Assembly: GCF_900101345.1 (NCBI RefSeq)
Contig: NZ_FMUX01000016.1
Span: 91,902 to 155,901 of the forward strand
Reading direction: 5' to 3'
Origin: Desulfoluna spongiiphila
GTDB taxonomy: Bacteria; Desulfobacterota; Desulfobacteria; Desulfobacterales; Desulfolunaceae
DNA: 64,000 nucleotides
In this document: positions 16,523-26,100 of the stretch, piece after piece
Layout: every line of letters starts with the position of its first letter
How positions within the stretch are numbered: the stretch's first letter is position 1
The notes under the pieces: generated by a model
Databases searched by the model: none
Told to the model about the DNA's origin: nothing
What the model saw: only the letters and a program-made list of their open reading frames with translations
Position numbers and translations under genes: made by a program

Positions 16523-19450
16523 CTAACGGGTCTGCTTCCAGTAAAAGTATTCCACCCGATCGTTTTCGGGCAAATCCCAGCTCTTGGCCCCCACGTAAAT
16601 TTTACGGTTCTTGATGATGGGCACGGCTATGGGCAGATCTGCAGGCAAAGTCGTCGACCGTACCTTGCCCGAAGAGGAATTACCCCAATCCGTGACAGGC
16701 GTTGCGTCCAGCATACTCACGGCATAGAGGCGACCGGTCCCGCGAGCACCGGTGCCTCCGCACGGATCGTCGATGGGCACTGCAACCCCCGTCACCACAG
16801 GCGTGTAGGTGGTGAAATAGACGACACCCGAATCCACCAAGGCCTGGGAGACAACCTTTTCCCCCGGATTGGTCAGGTTCATGTACCACCCCTTCGTAGC
16901 CTTGAGGGCCTCGTCGTAGGAGCCTGTGGGATCCGATACATCGAGAAGATCGTTTGCTGGCGTCAGGTCGGTGTCCAACCAGTGGTTATACACGCCGTAA
17001 AACCGATTGGACTCGGTGGTGTCCAGGGGATCGGCCCGGTTGCCGGTGCCGAAATAGAGCACCTCGATGCTACCCTCAATGTCCGAGGCCACGGGCGCGT
17101 AAAAGATCTTGCCCAGGCCGCTACGGAACAGGCGGTTTTTGTACGACCAGGTACCAGCCGGTGCGACCTCTTCGGCAATTCGGTCTGCCCCGGTACCAAT
17201 GATGGCAACGTCGTCGGCAAGGACAAACACCTGGCCGGCCATGTCCCCGGCGTAGATGCGGGTTGTGATGCCGTCGGCGTTGTGATCCACGGCCGAAACA
17301 TCCACGATGCTATGGGTCATACTGCTCCAGTTCCCGGCATGGACCTTAACGGGGGTAAGGGCCCCGGATGAAGCAACCACGGCAAACAGGGCACGTCCCA
17401 CGCTGTCCGTGGAGGCAGGCGTATCCGAATCCTGCTGGTTGTCGTAACCGCCGGGAAGGATAAACACATCCTCCGTGGTACCCCCGGAAACCGTAATGGT
17501 TCGCACCTCAGGTGTCCCCCACGACTGCCCCAGGACCTCGGCCCCGGCCCCCAGATGCGTATTCTCAATGTCGTACTTCCACCTCGGGGTGTTGTAGTTG
17601 GTAATGTTCAGGGCGTAATATGTTGATCCGCCCCGACGCTCGCCCACAAGCACGGTTTCCGGGGTAAAAAGATCCGTGCCCGTAAGGCGTACCCCGTAAT
17701 CCACCCCCGGAGGCCCGTCCACGTAGTAGTCGTTGTTGTTGTCCTGGAGCAGGTTGAGGCGATTCAGCTGACCTGGTGGCACAAAAGCCCAGACCTCCTC
17801 GCCATTGGCGTCGTTGATGCACCGGAACAGACCGTCATTGGACCCGAAGTAAATCATTGTGGAAGAGGAAGAGTAGTGTACCACCGTGGGCTCGGAGTGG
17901 ATGATGGAGCCGATGGGCCAGTCATTGATGCCGTTCAGGACCTCTGTGATAAGGGCCGTGTCCACACCGATGGCGGTGTTGGTCTCCACAAAGCTATTGG
18001 TGGCATCGGTGAGGTCGTTGCTGGTGCCGGTGTAGGTGTAGACATTTCGGCTGGACTGGGTCTGGATCCGCTCTCCGGCCCCGCCTTTGGTCACATCCGC
18101 CCCATCCGTGGTCAACTGGGTCCAATAGGAGAGGCTGTTGTCCTTCATGGTACCGTCGGCATTCACCGCTGCGGCCCCAGTAGAATCGAGGATATCACCC
18201 ACCGAATCAAGGCCATACTTTTTCAGGTTGCCCAGCCACTCTCCGATCTGAAGGGGCTTGAAAAAGGCCAGATAGATGAATCCCCCGTCCGCGGTGCGCT
18301 TCACCCGGTTCACCGGCACCACTGGCGCCACAAACACCGTGGACTCCTCCACGATGGTGCTGATGATGTCATCAAAGGCCTCTTTGAGGCTGTCAGCGGT
18401 ATTGGCCGTGTGGTAGCTCCCCCCGCCCAGGATGGCCGTGCGGGAGAGCAGATCATGGTCCAGCTTGAAACCGATGGTGTGGGTGATGATGTTCTGCTTT
18501 TCAAAGGAGGTCCCTGCCCCCATGGCGTGCATGTCCGTGTCGTATAAAAACCCGGCCACGTCATCCAGAAAATCGGTGCCACTATAACTATAGGGATATT
18601 TGACGTTGCCGTCGGAATCAAGTTCACGTCCGTCGTTGTTGTAATCCCCAATTTTTTTATTGTCGTAATAGTTGGCCGTGTAAAGAATACTGTTGTCATC
18701 CTTGGTAGGCTGCCCGTCGGTGATGATGATAACATAGTTTTTCTGGCAACTGTGCTGGATGGGACTGGTGTAGGCGACACCGTTGTTGAAATGACTTGTG
18801 GCTCCGGCAAAATAGAGCCCGGCCTCTGCCAGAGTCTCCCCCAGAGGCGTCCAGGTTTCGGCTGTCAGTCCGGAAATATGAGAAGATATCGTGCTGTTGG
18901 TCGTTCCACACGTATCCCTCACGTACCCACCCTGGCTGGAATGGAACACCATCAACCCGAAACGCACGTTCGTGACATCGCTCAAAAGACCTGTCACCAC
19001 CTCTTTTGCCACAGACAAACGGGTCCGGTTTTCCGAAAAGGAACTATTCTCATAGTTCATGTAGTTCCCGGTTCGCATCCTTCTTTGATTACCACCGCAT
19101 GTCAGGTCCTTTGTGCGCAAATTATCCTTGTCAAAACCGTTTTCTTTCAAATCGTTTTTTACTGGTTCACAAACGATATTGTCCACATGATCTGTCAGCT
19201 TTTTCCAGTTTTGGTTTTTTCTATGATACACGGCATGGGTCTCGTAAGCGCCACTGTAAACCGTTGCCGAGTCATAAGGTTCCGCAGGTACATCTTTCGT
19301 AGACATACTCCCGGAATTATCAAACATGATGAGCACATTGGGCTCTAGGGTCACAGGCTGGGTCCCATAAATGGCCGTGTCATCGGCCAGGGCCGGGCCT
19401 GAAATCAAGAGAACCAGAGTCACCAGCCACCATGTGTGTCGAATACGCAT
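16523..19450 (-). CDS. pilY1: PilY1/PilC-like type IV pilus tip-associated protein
   Basis: A 975-aa protein with a signal peptide (ending near ALADD). It has an N-terminal von Willebrand A-like domain with the MIDAS sequence DNSGSMS near residue 44, interrupted by a Cys-containing insertion. A C-terminal seven-bladed PilY1 beta-propeller follows (FGSNDGLFRCINDANGEEVWAF; AGDMAGQVFVLADD). An acidic DNNNDYYVDG loop near residue 568 resembles the calcium site that controls pilus extension and retraction in Pseudomonas. PilY1 sits at the pilus tip and primes assembly with minor pilins. All four minor-pilin genes lie immediately upstream in the same operon, as expected. The length is somewhat shorter than P. 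aeruginosa PilY1 (about 1160 aa). Confidence 0.92.
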   Translation of the reverse strand: MRIRHTWWLVTLVLLISGPALADDTAIYGTQPVTLEPNVLIMFDNSGSMSTKDVPAEPYDSATVYSGAYETHAVYHRKNQNWKKLTDHVDNIVCEPVKNDLKENGFDKDNLRTKDLTCGGNQRRMRTGNYMNYENSSFSENRTRLSVAKEVVTGLLSDVTNVRFGLMVFHSSQGGYVRDTCGTTNSTISSHISGLTAETWTPLGETLAEAGLYFAGATSHFNNGVAYTSPIQHSCQKNYVIIITDGQPTKDDNSILYTANYYDNKKIGDYNNDGRELDSDGNVKYPYSYSGTDFLDDVAGFLYDTDMHAMGAGTSFEKQNIITHTIGFKLDHDLLSRTAILGGGSYHTANTADSLKEAFDDIISTIVEESTVFVAPVVPVNRVKRTADGGFIYLAFFKPLQIGEWLGNLKKYGLDSVGDILDSTGAAAVNADGTMKDNSLSYWTQLTTDGADVTKGGAGERIQTQSSRNVYTYTGTSNDLTDATNSFVETNTAIGVDTALITEVLNGINDWPIGSIIHSEPTVVHYSSSSTMIYFGSNDGLFRCINDANGEEVWAFVPPGQLNRLNLLQDNNNDYYVDGPPGVDYGVRLTGTDLFTPETVLVGERRGGSTYYALNITNYNTPRWKYDIENTHLGAGAEVLGQSWGTPEVRTITVSGGTTEDVFILPGGYDNQQDSDTPASTDSVGRALFAVVASSGALTPVKVHAGNWSSMTHSIVDVSAVDHNADGITTRIYAGDMAGQVFVLADDVAIIGTGADRIAEEVAPAGTWSYKNRLFRSGLGKIFYAPVASDIEGSIEVLYFGTGNRADPLDTTESNRFYGVYNHWLDTDLTPANDLLDVSDPTGSYDEALKATKGWYMNLTNPGEKVVSQALVDSGVVYFTTYTPVVTGVAVPIDDPCGGTGARGTGRLYAVSMLDATPVTDWGNSSSGKVRSTTLPADLPIAVPIIKNRKIYVGAKSWDLPENDRVEYFYWKQTR

Positions 19451-19468
19451 ACCAACCTCCCTTTGGGA

Positions 19469-20110
19469 TCAGAGCCCCACCAGATGAACCACTTTGTCAA
19501 ACTCTTCCCCAATATCCACGCCACACTGGATCGTGGGCCCGGTAAGGGAATCCGTGGGGTTTGCCGCATCGTACGTTGTGGGATCGATGGCCGTTGACGT
19601 CACAGCGTATCGCCGCGTTCGGTAGGTGGCCTTGTCAAATCCCGGAGGTGCCGGCCCGATATGGGCGATGGAGGGCACCTCGTCGGCGTCGGACGAAAGA
19701 GTGCTGCTTTCCCGGTTAACCTTCAGCACAATGGCGCGCACCTCGATCCAGGCCACGGGGATTCCGTCCCCGTCAAGGACCGGGGAGGCAAAGGAGACCC
19801 CGCCTTTTTTCGGGTCTCGGTCCCGCAGCGGAAAGGTCGCGCTGTCCAGGGGGTAGAGCCGGTTCCCATCGGCATCGGCTTCATTGGCATAGATACGCTC
19901 AAAATTGGCCACCGCTTCGAAAAGCCCTGCTTCGGCATTATAAAAGTTGCGCTTGACCACCCGGTCGCTTCCTGCAAGGCGCAACTCCACCACGGAGTTG
20001 TTCATGGAGGCGATCCCGATCATGGTGACCAGAAAAAGGAGCACCATCACAATCAAAAGCGCATTGCCCTCGTCATTTCGTCCTTTGCTCTTTTCAGCCA
20101 ACCGTTTCAT
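19469..20110 (-). CDS. pilX: PilX-like minor pilin / pilus assembly protein
   Basis: About 213 aa. A short basic leader (MKRLAEKSKGRNDEG) precedes the hydrophobic helix NALLIVMVLLFLVTMIGIAS, the PilX N-terminal pattern, with a Gly just before the helix as prepilin-peptidase site. The mature start is Asn rather than Phe/Met. The first soluble segment SVVELRLAGSDRVVKRNFYNAEAG matches PilX_N. The ATG at 20110 has AAGGAG in place. The protein should be in the inner membrane and then in the pilus-tip complex with PilW, PilV and PilY1. It is encoded between pilV and pilY1, the standard order. Confidence 0.85.
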   Translation of the reverse strand: MKRLAEKSKGRNDEGNALLIVMVLLFLVTMIGIASMNNSVVELRLAGSDRVVKRNFYNAEAGLFEAVANFERIYANEADADGNRLYPLDSATFPLRDRDPKKGGVSFASPVLDGDGIPVAWIEVRAIVLKVNRESSTLSSDADEVPSIAHIGPAPPGFDKATYRTRRYAVTSTAIDPTTYDAANPTDSLTGPTIQCGVDIGEEFDKVVHLVGL

Positions 20111-20177
20111 GCGTGTCTCCTTTATTGAAAAAAGAACCGCCGCCATGTCGCTTTTATGAAGAGCCCATTCAGTCCCA

Positions 20178-20567
20178 TCACTGTTTTGTCCGCACCATCA
20201 CCTGGGAAATGGAATGGGAATCGTCCCCGCTCCCCCAGCTCACGTTCAGGTTCACGGTCTTGCTCCGACCGTTGTCCGAGTCTTCCACCTGCCATGTGAC
20301 GGTGTAGTCTCCTTCCGTCGAAGTATGGGGGCCTTCCGCCAGGTCGCCTCCCGTGGTTTTATCCGTCCACGTCTCTGAAAGAACCTGTTCAATGCGATCC
20401 CCAATGGTCACAGCGCCTTCGGTCATATTAAAGGCATTGGCGTTGGCCCTCATGGCATGGATCTGGAGGGCAGCGATACCCAGAAGACCCACCAGGAGAA
20501 CCACACTGGCCACCATCACCTCAATGAGGGTCGTGCCCTCTTCGTGCGTGTTCCGATGCTTTTCCAT
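20178..20567 (-). CDS. pilV: PilV-like prepilin
   Basis: A 129-aa type IV prepilin. The leader MEKHRNTHEEG is followed by TTLIEVMVASVVLLVGLLGIAALQ, a class III signal with Gly at -1 and the conserved Glu at +5 of the mature protein. The C-terminal part is a short beta domain (GDYTVTWQVEDSDNGRSKTVNLNVSWG). The ATG at 20567 lies 5 nt after the pilW stop, with GGGGGA inside the end of pilW. As a minor pilin it helps to initiate pili and link PilY1 to the fibre. Confidence 0.87.
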   Translation of the reverse strand: MEKHRNTHEEGTTLIEVMVASVVLLVGLLGIAALQIHAMRANANAFNMTEGAVTIGDRIEQVLSETWTDKTTGGDLAEGPHTSTEGDYTVTWQVEDSDNGRSKTVNLNVSWGSGDDSHSISQVMVRTKQ

Positions 20568-20572
20568 ATACT

Positions 20573-21274
20573 TTAAATCCCCCGATTCCGGCACCGCACC
20601 ATATGACGCAGGAGACGCCGCCGGTGCCCGTCATTGTAAGGTCCCCACACTTTACTTGTATCGGTTGGATCGTATGAGTAGGTGGCGTTGTTCGTAAACC
20701 CCTGCTCCTCCCCACGGGTCCGGGCCAGGATGGCAAAACGCACCGCCACAATCTGGGTAAGGTCGGTGGGGGTTTCCGTAAAGCTGCCGTCTTCAAGCAT
20801 GTAGGTGAGCGCCATGGCCTCCACGTTTTCCGAAACTGCCACAGCCGATCCGGTGTCGACGGTGCGGCCAAGATCGGTGGAGCCGTTGCTCCCTTCGTCA
20901 AAAAGGGCATAGGAAATTGTCTCGGTAAGCAGCGCTTCGTCTGCCTCGTCCACGGTGCCGTCCCCGTCATCGTCCGTGCCGTTGGCGTCGCCGTCCAGAG
21001 AATAACTGAAAGAAAATTGAGAGGCAGTTGCAACAGTGATGGCAGCCCCCGTGGTGCCGTTGGGATCATACCCGGCCATACGGATATCGTCCTCCATGAG
21101 GAGCATGGCAGCACGCAGGTTCTGCTGCATGTCGGTGACCCGTTCCTGGGTGATGCGCGCTTGAAGCTGATAGTTGTAAAAAAAGTAGGCCGCCGAGATC
21201 AAAATGATGGAAATGGCCATGGCCACCAGGATTTCCAAGAGGGTAAACCCCTGTGGTTCCCGCTGCATCGTCAT
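20573..21274 (-). CDS. pilW: PilW-like prepilin
   Basis: A 233-aa prepilin. The short leader MTMQREPQG is cleaved before FTLLEILVAMAISIILISAAYFF, a canonical type III signal with Glu at +5. The next segment (ITQERVTDMQQNLRAAMLLMEDDIRMAGYDP) is the characteristic PilW amphipathic helix ending in RMAGYDP. A calcium-like acidic loop DGDANGTDDDGDGTVDEADE occurs near residue 95. GGAGGT lies before the start. It is the second gene of the minor-pilin operon. Confidence 0.9.
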   Translation of the reverse strand: MTMQREPQGFTLLEILVAMAISIILISAAYFFYNYQLQARITQERVTDMQQNLRAAMLLMEDDIRMAGYDPNGTTGAAITVATASQFSFSYSLDGDANGTDDDGDGTVDEADEALLTETISYALFDEGSNGSTDLGRTVDTGSAVAVSENVEAMALTYMLEDGSFTETPTDLTQIVAVRFAILARTRGEEQGFTNNATYSYDPTDTSKVWGPYNDGHRRRLLRHMVRCRNRGI

Positions 21275-21289
21275 GAGTATTACCTCCCT

Positions 21290-21790
21290 TTACATCGTTT
21301 CCACGCGGCTGGTTCCGGCCCCGTTGAGCACAACACGCATCGCCTTTCCGTAGGTGTTTCTGAACTTGACCTCCCCATTGCGCCCGGTGGTCAGTCCGTG
21401 ACGGCCAAAATGGGTCCGATCCTTGTTCTGGGTGCCGGACCCCGACAGGTCAAAACGGGCATGGAACATATCGATACCGTTTGGAAAGCTCCCGGACTCA
21501 AGGGTGGTCTCCCCCGTATCCAGGGTACGGTCGCCGTCGTCATCCACAAAGGCCAGGTACTGCCCGGATGCCCCGACCCCTTCGGTAAAAGCGACCACCA
21601 CGTTGTCCCCCGTCTTGATGGCCTCGGCCCTGGCAACCTGCAACACGAGATGCACGTCCCGGGCCGAAGAGTTGAGACGCTGTCCTGCGGCCCACTGCTT
21701 GAACTCAGGCACACCAATACCCGCCAGAACGGCCACAATCGCAACCGCCACCATCAGTTCAAGAAGAGTCATCCCTCTGCTGTTGCTCAT
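21290..21790 (-). CDS. FimT/GspH-like prepilin
   Basis: A 166-aa prepilin starting MSNSRG|MTLLELMVAVAIVAVLAGIG, with cleavage after Gly and Glu at +5. GspH/FimT features follow: WAAGQRLNSSARDVHLVLQVARAEAIKTGDNVVVAF, then a beta-rich tail. In FimT of some bacteria the C-terminal region binds DNA for uptake; here this is untested. The ATG at 21790 follows AAGGAAGG. It is the first gene of the minor-pilin operon, so its promoter should lie in the long non-coding region 21791-22300. Confidence 0.87.
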   Translation of the reverse strand: MSNSRGMTLLELMVAVAIVAVLAGIGVPEFKQWAAGQRLNSSARDVHLVLQVARAEAIKTGDNVVVAFTEGVGASGQYLAFVDDDGDRTLDTGETTLESGSFPNGIDMFHARFDLSGSGTQNKDRTHFGRHGLTTGRNGEVKFRNTYGKAMRVVLNGAGTSRVETM

Positions 21791-23143
21791 GTTTCCTTCC
21801 TTTTCCCACACAGCCCCGCAGTGAAAACCTGCGAGGCAAAGGTGCGACAGGTAGTGAGTCATGGGACCGCCCTGATATGGACGAAAAACGATGAAAGCCT
21901 TTTTGTCAGTGGAATATTGCACGAACGATGAAGCAAAAACGGATAGCAGAGTACGAAAACCGGTCAGGGCCAACCCAAAAAAAAGCAATCAGGCACAGAC
22001 ACAATCAGATTTCGTCAAAAATCGTGCGCAGGTAAGGGGAAGGGGCGGTTTATTGAAATTCGGATCGAATGATGCGCACCTTGTTGTGAAGGGTCGTTCA
22101 ACGGTGACTTTTTGCGAAGGCACCTCCGGGGATGCACCCGAAAAAGCCCTCAGGTTATGGGATATCGTCTTCCCAAGCGCCTGTTTCAAGGGCCCGGGGG
22201 TTCGAGCGCAGAATGCGGTCGCATGTTATATAGGCTTATTATAGCAGATTTACCGACAAAAAAAATATCATTAATTTTACTATATGTTAACGAACAATTC
22301 GCTATGGAAATTCAACATGGCAACACACCACACCATGTTGAAAAAACAGAACGCGGAAGCGACGAACAGGGCCGAAACCCCATGGGATGGGAGTTGAGGC
22401 AGACATATCTGCGTCAACTCCAAGGCCCCCCGTACCGTCTGCCCTTGATTTAACCCGGACATTTCATAAAAATCCAATCACGCCAAAGCAACAAATGTCA
22501 TTACAGGTAGTTACCACAAACAAACAAGACATTTATAAAATGTAAAATGCAATTCACGGTTTTCCGCTCGATTTTCTCACTTCCACCTCGAAAAAATATC
22601 CGGAACAGGTCTCAGGCACAAAAATGCCGCTGCACTTTAACCCGAGTGGCAAGGGTTAAAACGCAACGGCGAACAGGTTTCACAGCGGCTAACCTTACCG
22701 CCGGGGTTATTCCGATTAGCGTCAAGCGAATCCCCAATGCCCGTCATCGTGTTTCCAGAAGAATGAAATGGGTCTTTCCTGCAAAAACGGTTGCCACATG
22801 TCACACCTCACGCGAATGCCCCGAGAACGCTTGCACAAGGGCTGGCTCCATGCATTCGCCATAGGATTTCAAGGTGCCCCCACCTTGCTGCCGGGGGATA
22901 AACTTTTAAAAAGTTAAACAAACAGGATAAAAAAACAAACTCGGGCCAATCAAAATCAAAGGCGAATGTGATTTTCCCCGAGGAACGAGGGGGAAAGCAC
23001 ATTCGCACCTGCTTTCGAGGTGGCACACCTCGCCGCCGGAGGCATCGCTTTTGTTTTTTCCTGAGCCCTCTGTGGCTCTGTGGTTAACCCGACTTTAACC
23101 ATAGAAGCTATTACTTTTATTCGTTTTATTTTTGTACCGATCC
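21791..23143. other. Long (1.35-kb) non-coding region upstream of the minor-pilin operon
   Basis: No convincing gene on either strand. An AT-rich part (about 22210-22320) probably holds promoters. The middle (22550-22760) contains short inverted stretches such as AACCCGAGTGGCAAGGGTT and GCGGCTAACCTTACCGCCGGGGTT that may fold. The right part carries repeat copy 3. I searched by eye for a c-di-GMP riboswitch core and for a sigma-54 promoter and saw neither. Confidence 0.55.
22886..23043 (-). repeat. Dispersed palindromic element, copy 3
   Basis: A copy in the reverse orientation with a damaged left end (CTGCCGGGGGATAAAC instead of the 12-bp arm) and an intact right end GCCGCCGGAGGC. The central stem GCGAATGTGATTTTCCCC/GGGGGAAAGCACATTCGC is kept. 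The associated block ending GACTTTAACCATAGAAG follows at 23089-23105, between the element and the stop of the macroglobulin gene. Confidence 0.88.
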
Positions 23144-26100
23144 TTACTTCTCCACGCGGATCACCCGGCCGCCTTGCCCAATCCCTCGAATCCCAGGACG
23201 GTACATGGACTCGGCAAAGGGAGGCGGGACGGTGAAGGTGCCGGGAGACACGGCCCGAACCACGTAAAACAGGTTGAACTCACGGTCTTTGTGAAGGTAC
23301 ACGGCCGCTGCAAAACGGTCTTCACGGTACTCGGCGTGGACCAGGGGGCTCTGCTCTGCATGGCGCCAGACCGCCCGGCCCCGCACCACGGTTTCATCGG
23401 CGCGGATGCTGTGCTCAAAGTTGGGGTTTTCGATCTCAAAACCGGCGGGAAGCAAATCCACCACAAGGGCATCGGGGACTGCCTCGGCAGCTGTCACGCG
23501 AAGATTCACCAGCATGAGGGTCCCCGACGGCAGGATCTCGGGATCCAGGCTTCGGCCTTCAAAATCGAAATACTCACGGACAACACGGATACGCTCATCC
23601 ATGGGAGACGGAGGCGTTTTGGCGTAGCCCGTGACCACGGCCGAGGCAAACAGGGGGGCCTTGCCCCTGGATGTGAGGGACAACCCAGAGGCCAGGGTCT
23701 TGGCGGTGAGGTTCATGGCAAAGGGGCCTTTGCCCTTGACGTCCCGGGTATCCGGGCCTTCGGCCACAGCAAGGGAGACGGTATCGTCGTGTTCGGCAAA
23801 GGCCAGGGCCAGGCGAAACAGGGCAAAACGCTCCTGGGTGCTCAACCACCTCCGTTGCCTGAGGTCTGTCTCCAGGGTATCCAGGATGTCTGCCATGGCA
23901 GGCACCGAAATCTTGTGTTCCGTAAAAAGGGCCACGGTCATGGACAGATCCCGCAGGTTGCTGCCGTAGTCCCTTCGCCAGAGCCCGGCATCGGCCCTCA
24001 GGGCCAGGGCTTTTTCTGAGGCTATCCGGCTTCGCCTCTTGTCCCCGGAGGTTTTGAGGGCAAGGGCGAGGCGGGCCACTGCCAGGGCATCGGCCGCGTC
24101 GTTGAGATGGTTATCGGCAAGGGTGCGAAGGGTTGCCAGTTGCCCTTTTCGAACCCGGGACAGGTTGTGTGCGGCGTAGCTGCGGACGGCAAAGGAGGCG
24201 GCCCGATCGTTTCGCAACTCTCCGGTGGGCCCTTTCACCAGCCAGGTCCGCTGGCGTTCCAACCCTCGACGCAGGGCGTCCGTGGGCACCCTCACCCCCA
24301 TCTCCCGAGCGGAGAGGAGAAAATCCACGGCATAGCAGGAGAGCCAGGGATCCTCTGGCCCCATGGCATTCCAGAGGCCGAAGCCGCCGGTGTATCGCTG
24401 CATGGAGACAATCCGCGCAACGGCATCATCCAGAATCTCCCGACGTTTCTCCAAGGGCAAGGGTTCAATGCCCATGGCCTTTGCCCGCTCAGGCAGGAGC
24501 CAGAGCTGGGGAAATGCACGGCTGACAACCTGTTCCAGGCAGCCGTAGGGGTATTGGAGCAAGTCGCGAACATAGGCGTCGCTGCTCAGGGGCAGTTTGG
24601 TGGAAACCGCAACGGCACCGCCCACGGTGGCGGGGATAAGCTCTGCCATGGACCGGGAGTCAAGGGTCAGGCTCTCGCCGGGGTTGAGGCGAAGGCGTGT
24701 CTCCCGGGCCTCGCCGGGGTACCCGGGGCGAACGGGGCATTGCGTGGAGACGCGTTTCACCATCCCGTCCCCCTTCACCGTCATCACCACCTCCCCCACC
24801 CCGTAGGGAGGCAGAGCCTCGTCACATGCCGCCGCCACAGACCAGGACCGGATCTCTCTTTTTCCGGCAGAGAGCCTTATCTCTTCGGGCTCGGTGTCGA
24901 TGCAGACAGGCCCCCTGGCTTCCATGGTGAGGGTATACTCCGCTTCCCCGTCCACCATGCGCGTCAAGTCTGCCGTCAGGGTAGAGACATCCCCGGGGGC
25001 AAGGAACCTCGGGGCAGAAAGCTGCACCACCAGGGGCGGGGTTACCGTGGTTTCGAATTCCGAGGCCCCGAAGCTCGTGTCGTCAAAGGCCACGACCATG
25101 AGACGAACCGTTCCCGAAAAGTCGTCCAGGGGAATCTCCGTGGTGATCTTTCCGCTGCGGTCGGTCTCAAAGGGGCCCATGACGCGGGAAAAGAGCGTCA
25201 CCTCCGCCTGGGGCTTTCCACCGCCCAGGGAGATGTCCCCGTCACCGCCGAAGCGAATGGCTGCTCCAAGGGCCGTATCGGTCTCGATAACCTTTCCAAA
25301 GAGGTCCGTGCTCTGCACGTCATACCACCTCCGGGCAAAAAACCAGCCATAGGGATCCGGGGTGGGAAAGCTGGTGATCCCGAGGATCCCCACGTCCACG
25401 GCAGCCACCCAGACGCGGCCGTAGTGGGCCTGCCCCTTTTTTTTCACCGTCACGGTGACGGGCAGGGGCGCCTCCTCCTTCCAGGTACGGCTCACAAGGA
25501 CCTCCACATCCAGGGCCCGCGGGTCGCGATCCAGGGGAAGGTGAAGGACACCTATGGCGCGCAAGGGGGTCTCGGGCTCCTTTGGGGCTGTTTTGCGCAA
25601 CACCACGACGCTTACATAGATGTCGTGACTCGACCAGGACTCGTCAACGGGGATCTCCACCACGGTGCCTTCCCTTTCAACGGCCGTGCGCCGGGCCCAG
25701 AGGAGGGTCTTTCCCTCCACCATCACCAGTGCCTCCCCCTCATCGGGGGGTACCACCTTCACCCGGGCCACGTCTCCGGCCCGGTAGCTTTTTTTATCAA
25801 AGAGAAGATTGACCCTGGCGGGATGGGGCGCACCGTCGGTGCCGCCGTAACCATGGCCGGAAGAAAGGGAAAGGGTTGTGGAGAGACCGGTGCCGGGATC
25901 CACGGCCTCGATGGTGTACTCGCCGGAGGGCAGGGTCAGGTTATGGGTAAGGATTCCTGCGGGCAGGTCAATGAAGGACTCGGCAAAGGTATAGCGTTTC
26001 TCCGTGACCCGATGCTGCCACCCGGCCCCTTCGGTGAATTCCCAGTAGCTGTTGCGGTCGTTGCGGATGACTTTAAGAAGAAGCTGCTTTACGGCAAGGG

